A stretch of 64,000 nt of DNA, taken from the NCBI GenBank assembly GCA_964485395.1, contig CAZAJF010000009.1, positions 1 through 64,000 on the forward strand, read 5' to 3'. Made by a program: the position numbers and the translations under genes. Source of the DNA: JANNSO01 sp964485395 (GTDB lineage Bacteria; Spirochaetota; Spirochaetia; Treponematales; UBA12059). This document shows positions 1 to 6,631 of the stretch, in pieces (the first letter of the stretch is position 1; each line of letters begins with the position of its first letter). The notes under the pieces were generated by a model. That model was given only the letters and a program-made list of their open reading frames with translations. It had not been told where the DNA came from and did not search any database.

Positions 1-792
1 TCAATGGGAGGGGTTTTCCTTTGGGTTGATCTGGACGGCTCTCTGGGCGGAAGCACCATGGGCGGTAAGATTTCACTCTCGAAGCTTCGGGGTTCCGTCG
101 ATTTCAAGACCATGGGCGGCGACATCACCGTGGAATCCTCCGTAATAAACGGCTCCGTTAACACGATGGGCGGTACCATAAAAATTATCGGCGTGTCCGG
201 CGCTTTGGACGCCGTAACCATGGGCGGCACCATTTCCTACGTCGGCTCCGAAGCTTCGGCGGGCGGGGATTATTCCGGCTTCGACGGTGAGGTCCGCCTT
301 GAAAGCATGGGCGGAAAAATAGATATTAAAAATGTATTTCAACCGATCAGAGCAAAGACCATGGGCGGCGGCATCGATGTAAGAAAAGCCGATGCTTCGC
401 TGGACATGGAAACGATGGGCGGTTCCATTCGAATAGTCGACGCGGCGGCTTCCGTGAGCGCGTCCAGCGCAGGCGGAAGCATACGCGTGGACTTGGCGCC
501 AGGCAAGGACGATACCGCCAGAATCATCTCCCTGGATACCGCGGGTGGGGCTATCGATCTTTCCGTTCCCAAGGGTTTTCCTATGAAGATCGACATTACC
601 CTCGATATTACGAAGAAGACCCTCAAGGACTATTTCATACAATGCGGTTTTAATCTTACCAGGACTGAAATAAAAGGCACTTCGGTAAACGGTCTCAAGC
701 TTACCAAAAAAGCAACGGGCGCAGTCGGCAGCGCGAATAATTCCGTGACACTTGCAAGCACGAACGGGAATATCACGCTTACGGAACGATGA
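1..792 (+). CDS. DUF4097-like beta-repeat protein, 5' truncated by the window
   Basis: The reading frame is open from the first base, so the gene starts upstream. The visible 263 residues carry a repeat of about 20 residues, each marked by a T/S-M-G-G motif: eight MGG copies, then two AGG copies. This pattern is typical of the DUF4097/DUF2807 beta-strand repeat proteins (putative adhesin family) that fold as a right-handed parallel beta-solenoid. At DNA level the motif recurs as CCATGGGCGG. No signal peptide can be judged because the N-terminus is missing. The stop lies 3 bp before the sigma-factor start, so the two genes are almost certainly cotranscribed. The family is often found beside ECF sigma/anti-sigma pairs. 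Its role, cell-surface adhesion or envelope sensing, is inferred. Confidence 0.7.
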   Translation, partial: SMGGVFLWVDLDGSLGGSTMGGKISLSKLRGSVDFKTMGGDITVESSVINGSVNTMGGTIKIIGVSGALDAVTMGGTISYVGSEASAGGDYSGFDGEVRLESMGGKIDIKNVFQPIRAKTMGGGIDVRKADASLDMETMGGSIRIVDAAASVSASSAGGSIRVDLAPGKDDTARIISLDTAGGAIDLSVPKGFPMKIDITLDITKKTLKDYFIQCGFNLTRTEIKGTSVNGLKLTKKATGAVGSANNSVTLASTNGNITLTER

Positions 793-795
793 TCC

Positions 796-1338
796 ATGAA
801 AGAGGAAACTACGCCCGACGAGGCGGATACGATAAGCCGGGCGCAGGCAGGCGATACGGGGGCGTACGAACTCCTGTATCGCCGCTACGTTTCTCCGATA
901 TATTCCCTGGCTTTCAGGATGACCGGTTCCGCTGAGCTCGCCGAGGACCTGACCCAGGAGATTTTTATCCGCGTCTGGAGCAAGCTGCCCGGTTTCAGGA
1001 AGGAGAGCGCTTTCTTTACCTGGCTCTACACGTTGGCCGTGCGCCTCATTGTAAGGAAAAGATCCGCATCCGGAATGCGCCATTCCGCAGCGGTTTCCTT
1101 GGATTCAGTCGCGGAAGAACCCATTGCCGCTCCCGCGGGATACGATGCCGCGGACGCATGGGACGTACGGAACGCGGTGGCCAGACTTCCTGCGCGGACA
1201 AGGGCGGCCGTGGTCCTGTTCGATATCGAGGGATATTCGCACCGGGAAATAGCCGGTATCCTGGGAATCCGCGAGGGAACATCCAAGGCCTTGGTGCATC
1301 GCGGACGGGAAAAGCTCAGGGGGGAGTTGACGGCATGA
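796..1338 (+). CDS. RNA polymerase ECF sigma factor
   Basis: A 180-residue sigma-70 family protein of normal ECF length. Region 2 lies at about residues 22-90, with the typical run of an early YRRY segment, AEDLTQEIF and a WLYTLA segment. Region 4 lies at about residues 120-178, with LPARTRAAV, a YSHREIAGILG helix-turn-helix and a RGREKL end. There is no region 1.1 or region 3. The gene begins 3 bp after the beta-repeat gene and its stop overlaps the start of a single-pass membrane protein (ATGA at 1335-1338), the usual arrangement of an ECF sigma and its cognate anti-sigma. It likely directs transcription of envelope-stress or surface genes, but the signal cannot be read from the sequence. 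Confidence 0.93.
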   Translation: MKEETTPDEADTISRAQAGDTGAYELLYRRYVSPIYSLAFRMTGSAELAEDLTQEIFIRVWSKLPGFRKESAFFTWLYTLAVRLIVRKRSASGMRHSAAVSLDSVAEEPIAAPAGYDAADAWDVRNAVARLPARTRAAVVLFDIEGYSHREIAGILGIREGTSKALVHRGREKLRGELTA

Positions 1339-1880
1339 AGAATAAATCACAGGGAGATTCCGGCTTGGGCGATATTCCCGGTTTTATCGGCCTGAAGGAA
1401 TCCCGTTCCCCGGAAAAAGACCTCTGGCCAGGGATACTGGCGGAAATCGGGCGGCGGAAGGCAACCAGGCTGCGTTCCGTCAAGACGATGCGGCTGGTTC
1501 GTCCGTTTGCCCTGGCCGCTGCCCTCGCTGCAGCTCTGGCGGTAGGCATAAATATCGGGACTTCAAGCGCGTATGAAAAAAACTTCATTCCCGCCGGCTT
1601 GAGAAAAGCCCTGTCGGACTACGAAAAATCCGAGGAGCTCGTTCTATACAGCCTGGGCAAACACAGCCTGCCCCCGGCCGTGGCAGCCGCGATACAGGAA
1701 AACCTGAATGCCATCGGCAAGTCCGCCGATACGATTATAGACCTTCTGCGGGATGACCCCGATAGCGCCGATTTGCTCGGAAGGTTATACAAAATAAATA
1801 GCATCCGATTTGAGATGCTGCGGTCCATACGGGATATGCTCGGAGACGGGGAGCCCGCTGGGGATGATCTGACGATTTAA
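1335..1880 (+). CDS. probable anti-sigma factor, single-pass membrane protein
   Basis: The start ATG at 1335 overlaps the sigma stop, giving 181 residues; longer upstream starts would lie inside the sigma gene. Residues 1-52 are polar and basic and likely cytoplasmic, residues about 54-75 form an Ala/Leu-rich membrane helix, and the remaining ~105 residues look helical and would be periplasmic. No zinc-type HxxxCxxC anti-sigma motif is present, since the protein has no cysteine. The anti-sigma call therefore rests on position, translational coupling and membrane topology. The C-terminal helical domain, rich in Leu/Asp/Glu, could be the sensing part. An alternative is an unrelated membrane protein coexpressed with the sigma factor. 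Confidence 0.65.
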   Translation: MKNKSQGDSGLGDIPGFIGLKESRSPEKDLWPGILAEIGRRKATRLRSVKTMRLVRPFALAAALAAALAVGINIGTSSAYEKNFIPAGLRKALSDYEKSEELVLYSLGKHSLPPAVAAAIQENLNAIGKSADTIIDLLRDDPDSADLLGRLYKINSIRFEMLRSIRDMLGDGEPAGDDLTI

Positions 1881-2471
1881 AAAAAAGTAACAGCCAGGTG
1901 CCGCGGGCGTTCGAGGCGTCTCAGGCTGGGATGGGGTTCCGCTACCGGAAGAGTTCCTGACGTTGGCCGACAGCCTTGATCAGCGGCGGAACTGCGTGCT
2001 GGCCAACGGTAATTCGATGCTTCGCGACTTGGGCGTCGCCTTGACTCGCAAAACAAAAACCAATGGAATAAAAACGGTGGTTAGCATGGATCGTACTCTT
2101 TTTATCGTGGGGGCGAATGCGATCGTTCCCGGGAATACTTTCTTGATTTGCGGTTATTTTACTTATTGAGGCGCAAATTCGTCGAACAGCCTTTTTTATG
2201 AAGATTTTAAAATAACACCAAATGATTGGCTTCTAGGGGCTGGGTTTGGTGCCTGTCCCCGATTTTCCGGGGACAGACCCTGTATCCTCCGAGGGGACTG
2301 TCCCTTGAAGGCAATTTTTATTTGACAAATCCTAAATCAAAAACCATAATCGACTTCCAGCCGTGCCAGTGCGTAGAATCGACATGTGAAGTTTAAAAAT
2401 GAAGGAAACTATTCAAGCAGAGGCGATTTTCATTCTTCGCCGTAAATTGAGGGCTGGATCGGAGGATAATC
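1881..2471. other. 590-bp region without a convincing gene
   Basis: The frame open from about 1890 to 2169 (TTG start possible at 1963) encodes a short peptide without a ribosome-binding site or a recognisable domain. It may be a decayed coding remnant. Downstream are a REP-like hairpin at 2253-2276 and a half-copy at about 2294. No promoter for the LolA-like gene at 2472 is clear, although a GGAGGA lies just before its ATG. Confidence 0.4.
2253..2305. repeat. REP-like inverted repeat (GGGGACAG family), copy 1
   Basis: CTGTCCCCG at 2253-2261 pairs with CGGGGACAG at 2268-2276 around a 6-base loop, and a further GGGGACTGTCCC palindrome follows at about 2294-2305. The same core recurs at 3099-3157 and 4174-4222. 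Sequences of this look often flank REP-associated tyrosine transposase (RAYT) genes; no such transposase is in the window. Confidence 0.6.
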
Positions 2472-3083
2472 ATGCGGGACATCATTACTCAATGCGCTAG
2501 CGCCATGACCGGAGCGGAAGGAGCAGGAAACCTGAGGGCTCTTTGTTTCGAGGCTTGGGAAAGCGGTAAGGATCGATGTTTGAAATGGGAGATAATTCGC
2601 CCCAATCTCGTGCGCAAGGAACGTGAAAAGGAATTTATTCTGCTCTTTGATGGAACTCGAGCGGCCTTTCTGGAGGGACCGATTGCGGAAAATGGCACGC
2701 TCCAGGGACCTCACCTTGTTCCGGAAGAAGATTGGCATCATTTTGAATTGGATATCGCCATCTATATCCCGGCCTTTTTCGAGTTCGCCGCGGAGTATGC
2801 GGGCTCGATCATATTCGACGGAACCCCTGCCCATCGCCTGCAGGTCAAACTTCCCATGGGGGGAGAAGTTATATATATCATTCATGCGGAGAGCTTCCTT
2901 CCCATGCAAGTGAGTATCCCCGCTTGGAATTATCAGCGGAACATCGGGGACTACAGGCAAATTGGGGACTTCTTACTTCCCCACAAGTACTGGTCTCCGT
3001 CCGATCTCTCTAAGTCAACGCAGATCAGAAAACTTGTGGTAAATGCCGACCAGGTAAAAAACCGCTTCGAAATTCCTGTTTGA
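2472..3083 (+). CDS. hypothetical protein with LolA-like / DUF1571-like fold features
   Basis: A 203-residue protein starting at an ATG with GGAGGATAATC upstream. The pattern (WE-IIRPN-LVRKER, then LLFDGTR, a PxxxW-like turn, HRLQVKLPMGGE and LPMQVSI strands) resembles outer-membrane lipoprotein-sorting (LolA/LolB-like, DUF1571) half-barrels that bind acyl chains. There is no visible signal peptide or lipobox, which is unusual for that fold, so the N-terminus may have been lost or the protein may be cytoplasmic. REP-like repeats stand on both sides, which suggests an insertion/decay-prone locus. Assignment is by pattern only and weak. The gene appears intact and stands alone. Confidence 0.5.
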   Translation: MRDIITQCASAMTGAEGAGNLRALCFEAWESGKDRCLKWEIIRPNLVRKEREKEFILLFDGTRAAFLEGPIAENGTLQGPHLVPEEDWHHFELDIAIYIPAFFEFAAEYAGSIIFDGTPAHRLQVKLPMGGEVIYIIHAESFLPMQVSIPAWNYQRNIGDYRQIGDFLLPHKYWSPSDLSKSTQIRKLVVNADQVKNRFEIPV

Positions 3084-3098
3084 ACCTGAGGCTTCTTG

Positions 3099-3157
3099 AG
3101 GGACAGCCCCTTCATCCAGGGTCTGTCCCCATGATTGGTTTCTGGAGACCTGTCCCT
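3099..3157. repeat. REP-like inverted repeat, copy 2
   Basis: GGGACAG at 3100-3106 faces CTGTCCC at 3123-3129, with CCC/GGG pairs extending the stem, followed by a third half-copy, CTGTCCC, near 3150. It lies just after the stop of the LolA-like gene, so it may also act as a weak transcript end, although no T-run follows. Confidence 0.55.
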
Positions 3158-3251
3158 CTTCGGCCGTTCCGTTCGGCACCTGAAGCTTTTCAAAAACAGC
3201 TAGTCATGTTAAAATCCCCATGCCTCGCATCCATCATACAGGAGGGACCAG

Positions 3252-4178
3252 GTGAGAAATTCCCGCCCGGCCAAACCAAAAAGCCTTCCATCCGATCACC
3301 GCGTTTTTTTCGGGCTTGCGATTTCGGTTTTACTCGCAGCATCCCTTTTTTCCTGCGGGGGAACGACGCTCCGTACCCTTGAAGCCGAGTTTCAGCTCGA
3401 CGGCCCAGGGCTCAAGCTTGGGGCCATACTGTACGACGGCGACATAAAAGTCTTGAATACGCTTCCTGCCGGCAGTTCCCGCATCGAAGCGACTTCTATA
3501 ATCAAAGACAAGATTTTTGTCTGGAATTTCATGGAAGGCGCGGCTAAGGCGGAGGAGATGGACTTGCGAATCTCGGTCGACGGCACTACCGTGAGCATCC
3601 TCACCGGCAGCACCAATCAGGCCGTAAACCTGAGTTTCGAGCTGGAAATCAGGGTTCCTTCGGATTATGCCTTCGGTGGATGCTCTTTGTACACGGGAGG
3701 GGGCCTGATCGATGTATCAGGCATGCGGGGCTCGGGGTTTTTCGAGTTTAAATCCTACGCTGACTCGACCGACGTAGATTTTCCGGTACGCCTGAACGGC
3801 GTCGAGGGCGATATCTGGATCGAGAATTCTCAGGGCGACATAGTAATCGCGGGCTGCGGGCCGATCCTGTACGCAGTCGGGGCGGGGAAGATAGACGCCC
3901 AGGTTTTATCGTATCCGCACGGTGAATGGCCAAGGATCGAGGCCGGGAAAGGAATTGCCATCAGCATTTCCCAAGCGCTTAGCCTGGGTTTTGTAACTCC
4001 CTCGGAAGAGCGAGACAGCGTCAAGGTCAACGATCCGGCCTTGAATACGCGAACCGTCGAATATGGAGGTTCTTCCTTTATCGACGTATATTCAGGGCAG
4101 CCTATGGTCGATTGGTACCGGTTCGCTTACCGCGTCTCAACTCTCAAAGGATCGGTAGTTTATACCATGACCGAGTAG
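3252..4178 (+). CDS. lipoprotein of unknown function with a beta-rich, DUF4097-like body
   Basis: The GTG start at 3252 is supported by AGGAGG 6-7 bases upstream. The 308-residue product has a charged N-terminus, a hydrophobic stretch at about residues 20-33 and a lipobox ending LFSC near residue 35, so it should be exported and lipidated. The rest is rich in short beta strands and turns (GVEGDIWIENSQGDIVIAG), like the envelope beta-solenoid proteins next to ECF sigma genes. It is not clearly homologous to the TMGG protein at the window start, but it could be a functional partner at the same locus. The stop codon TAG lies inside the left arm of a long inverted repeat. Function unknown. Confidence 0.7.
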   Translation: MRNSRPAKPKSLPSDHRVFFGLAISVLLAASLFSCGGTTLRTLEAEFQLDGPGLKLGAILYDGDIKVLNTLPAGSSRIEATSIIKDKIFVWNFMEGAAKAEEMDLRISVDGTTVSILTGSTNQAVNLSFELEIRVPSDYAFGGCSLYTGGGLIDVSGMRGSGFFEFKSYADSTDVDFPVRLNGVEGDIWIENSQGDIVIAGCGPILYAVGAGKIDAQVLSYPHGEWPRIEAGKGIAISISQALSLGFVTPSEERDSVKVNDPALNTRTVEYGGSSFIDVYSGQPMVDWYRFAYRVSTLKGSVVYTMTE

Positions 4179-4222
4179 GGGACAGACCCCAAAACCTCGG
4201 CTTTGGGGGTCTGTCCCCTACT
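4174..4222. terminator. REP-like inverted repeat, copy 3, acting between convergent genes
   Basis: A 17-bp perfect stem (AGTAGGGGACAGACCCC at 4174-4190 against 4206-4222), extended by AAA/TTT with one bulge. Both converging genes end in it: the TAG of the lipoprotein gene (4176-4178) and the TAG of the ABC permease gene (4218-4220) are each part of the AGTAGGGG end. It has the position of a bidirectional terminator but lacks a strong T-tract. Confidence 0.7.
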
Positions 4223-5003
4223 GGTGATTATCAGCCAAATCCAGGTAATGGCCGCAGCCGTCGATGCCCATTATAAAAAATATACCTGCTATCCAGTAGC
4301 TAGCCGCGGATAGCCCTCCCGAATCCGCCCCGGCCGCTCCGGCGTTCAGGAACAGCATGGACCATGGAATATATTGGCCCCAGAGCGTATGGGCAAACAG
4401 CTGGCCCACGAGAATCGTGGAAAGCAGCGCGAAGCCTATGGGAGCGATATAGCCTTTGCCTACCATGGCGAACAATGCCACGAACGGGCCGGTCGCGGTT
4501 ATGAGCAGCGCCGATAGGGCCACGTTTCCAAGCGACTGGAGCATTTGAGCCATATCCCAGCCGGGGATGCGCACGAGGTAGCCGACGAGCAAGGTTTCCA
4601 GGAAGATGACGGCGCAGATACCGAAAAAAACGAGCGTGACGACCATGTATTTGGCGAGTACCGTCAGCAGGCGATTTAGGGGCAGCGTGAGCATGTTTTT
4701 CGCCGTACCTTCCGCGTATTCCCTGCCAAAAACGAAAGCCGTCAGTACGGCGTGAAAAATAGCGGCCGCGATGAATAATGCCTTGGTAATATAGAAGAGA
4801 AATTGCCAATCCGCGCTGCCGCCGGTCATCTGGGCCTTCATGGCTATCAAGCCGAGCTTTTTGGCTCCCTCGGGATCCTTGAAGATCAGCATGAGGAACC
4901 CTACCGCGAGAGGCGCCAGGCTGAACGCGAGCAGGACCAGCAGCGGCACTTTGCTGCGCCTGAGCTTCATGGTCTCGGTAATTAAAATTTCACTGAACTT
5001 CAT
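4218..5003 (-). CDS. ABC-2 type transporter permease
   Basis: A 261-residue membrane protein with six predicted membrane spans: one near residues 18-38, others near 65-90, 105-135, 142-165, 172-195 and 225-245. The N-terminus (SEILITETMKLRRSK) and the EYAEGTAKNMLTLPLNR segment are characteristic of the BcrB/lantibiotic-immunity (ABC2_membrane) permeases. It would form the membrane channel of the exporter with the ATPase encoded just upstream, whose 3' end overlaps this start by 14 bp. The substrate is not evident; toxic peptides or drugs are usual for this type. The third gene of a tetR-ATPase-permease operon. Its stop codon lies in the palindromic element at 4174-4222. Confidence 0.85.
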   Translation of the reverse strand: MKFSEILITETMKLRRSKVPLLVLLAFSLAPLAVGFLMLIFKDPEGAKKLGLIAMKAQMTGGSADWQFLFYITKALFIAAAIFHAVLTAFVFGREYAEGTAKNMLTLPLNRLLTVLAKYMVVTLVFFGICAVIFLETLLVGYLVRIPGWDMAQMLQSLGNVALSALLITATGPFVALFAMVGKGYIAPIGFALLSTILVGQLFAHTLWGQYIPWSMLFLNAGAAGADSGGLSAASYWIAGIFFIMGIDGCGHYLDLADNHQ

Positions 5004-5946
5004 GGTTGCCTCCCGTTAGCCGCAGGAATACGCTTTCCAGGTTTTCTTCCGCCGCCGAGATTCTATACAGCTCCATTCCCGAGCGGATTACCTTTCCGGC
5101 AATGGCGGCCGCAAGCGCCTTTAGTTCGGGCTCGGACGGATGCTCCTGTCGCGGAAATACCGTAAGGATTGAGTTTTCAAGTTTTATCGCAAGAGAAGAA
5201 TCCATTTCGGCGATCACGGCTGAGGCTTTTTTCGCGTCGTCTGTTTCCAGCTCGATGCGCGCACCCGTCAGGGTTGACATCGAATCGGACGCGAATTCCG
5301 CGACCATGGCGCCGCGGTGTATTATGCCGATGGTGTCGGCCAGGAGGGCAACTTCCCCCAGAATGTGGCTGGATACGAAAACGGTCGTGCCGTTGCTCTT
5401 GGCGAGGGAGCGCAGAAGCTCCCTGATTTCCGCGATGCCCGCCGGGTCAAGGCCGTTGGCGGGTTCGTCCAGTATAAGGAGCTCCGGTCCGTGCAGTATC
5501 GCGCGGGCAAGCGCGACGCGCTGTTTGTTCCCTAAAGATAATTTTCCATAACATCGATTGGCATACTCGTCCAGCCCGAGCCTGCCGATCGCCTCCTGCA
5601 CGGATGCCGCCGGCGAACCTGTCAGGCGTCTCTGGATGTCGAGATTCTCCCTGACCGTCAGGTTGGGATAGGCGGTGGCGGCTTCCACGAGCGAGCCGCA
5701 AGAGCTGAGTATCTTCATCTTGTCGCGTATCGAGTCCTTGCCGAAAATCGTGATGCTGCCGGCTCCCGGTTTCGTGAGTCCCAGCATCATCCGTATCGTC
5801 GATGTTTTTCCGGCGCCGTTCCTTCCGAGGAATCCGTAGATTTCCCCTTTCCGGACGCTCAGCTCAAGCCCGTTCACCGCAGTAACGTCTTTGTATTTCT
5901 TTACGAGTCCCCGCACGCGGATGGCGTGTTCACCGTCGCTTACCAT
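4990..5946 (-). CDS. ABC transporter ATP-binding protein (BcrA-type exporter)
   Basis: 318 residues. Walker A GRNGAGKTST at about residues 41-50, ABC signature LSLGNKQR (SLGN variant of LSGGQ) near 140, Walker B LLILDEPANGLDP near 160, and an H-loop SSH near 193. The C-terminal ~90 residues are the extra domain seen in BcrA/CcmA-like exporters. It energises the permease at 4218-5003. The gene overlaps the TetR gene by 17 bp upstream and the permease by 14 bp downstream, so translation is probably coupled. Expression is expected to be controlled by the TetR protein and the palindrome at 6583-6620. Confidence 0.92.
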   Translation of the reverse strand: MVSDGEHAIRVRGLVKKYKDVTAVNGLELSVRKGEIYGFLGRNGAGKTSTIRMMLGLTKPGAGSITIFGKDSIRDKMKILSSCGSLVEAATAYPNLTVRENLDIQRRLTGSPAASVQEAIGRLGLDEYANRCYGKLSLGNKQRVALARAILHGPELLILDEPANGLDPAGIAEIRELLRSLAKSNGTTVFVSSHILGEVALLADTIGIIHRGAMVAEFASDSMSTLTGARIELETDDAKKASAVIAEMDSSLAIKLENSILTVFPRQEHPSEPELKALAAAIAGKVIRSGMELYRISAAEENLESVFLRLTGGNHEVQ

Positions 5947-6541
5947 CGATCAGCTCCTTCCAACTTTCGCTCGCCAAGGCCGCCAGAAAGCGGATTCCTT
6001 CCTTGGAGATCATGCCGAATCCGTCCGGCGTTACCGCGGAGTAGAAGATAACCTTAACCGCCTCCACCCACGGCTTCAGGTTTTTTTTCGTTAGGGCGGT
6101 GCCGCGCGCCATGCCTTCCATGGCCAAGCGGATGAATTCATCGTCTCCCCCGACGTGGGCTTTCAGCTTTCCCGGGGGAAGTTTTCTTTCAAGCCAAGCG
6201 AGCTCTTCCTTGTTGAGCGCAGTCTTGAGGAAGGGTATGGAATCGAGCGCGCCGAGCATGGCTTCGAAAAAAGCGGCGAGACGGTCTCCCGGCGGATTTT
6301 CCATGATTTTTTCCACGAGACCGGAGCGCATCGTGGTTTCCAACCGTTCCAGAAGCGCGAGGAAAAGTTCTTCCTTTGACGGGAAAAACGCGTAGAACGA
6401 GCCTTTCGCGATTCCCGCGTCTTTGGCGATATCCTCGATGCGCGCTTTCCGTAGCCCGAATCTCGTGAATATCTTTTCCCCGGCGTCGAGCAGCCGTTCT
6501 CGGAGGAGCTGTTTTTCGGGCTCGCTGAACGGGGTCGCCAT
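5930..6541 (-). CDS. TetR/AcrR family transcriptional regulator
   Basis: The N-terminal helix-turn-helix is clear (LLDAGEKIFTRFG, then IEDIAKDAGIAKGSFYAFF and SKEELF), followed by a ~150-residue variable ligand-binding domain. The start is uncertain. ATGs at 6577 and 6571 fall at or before the predicted transcription start of the promoter at 6578-6606, so the ATG at 6541, giving 203 residues and a normal-length N-terminus before helix 1, is preferred; none of the three has a clear ribosome-binding site. It heads an operon with the ABC exporter and probably represses it and itself through the adjacent palindrome, releasing it when an exported compound binds. Confidence 0.88.
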   Translation of the reverse strand: MATPFSEPEKQLLRERLLDAGEKIFTRFGLRKARIEDIAKDAGIAKGSFYAFFPSKEELFLALLERLETTMRSGLVEKIMENPPGDRLAAFFEAMLGALDSIPFLKTALNKEELAWLERKLPPGKLKAHVGGDDEFIRLAMEGMARGTALTKKNLKPWVEAVKVIFYSAVTPDGFGMISKEGIRFLAALASESWKELIDGKRR

Positions 6542-6577
6542 GCTGGTTGCTATGACTGAAATAATATTCATGGTCAT

Positions 6578-6620
6578 AGCTTATGCCGAAGTACGCTTGA
6601 TGTCAAGCGGACTTCGGCAT
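6578..6620 (-). promoter_or_regulatory. TetR operator palindrome overlapping a sigma-70 promoter
   Basis: A 38-bp near-perfect palindrome at 6583-6620 (18-base arms, 17 of 18 paired, 2-base centre). Read on the minus strand it contains a consensus -35 TTGACA (6606-6601) followed after 17 bases by TAAGCT (6583-6578) as -10. Repressor binding here would block the promoter of tetR and the ABC exporter. It could alternatively end the acyl-CoA synthetase transcript, but no T-run follows. Confidence 0.7.
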
Positions 6621-6631
6621 GGTATGGGAAT

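Noticed and set aside
1963..2169. A 68-codon small frame starting with TTG
   Set aside because: No ribosome-binding site and no family; it may be a decayed piece of a former gene, so it is described only within the intergenic entry.
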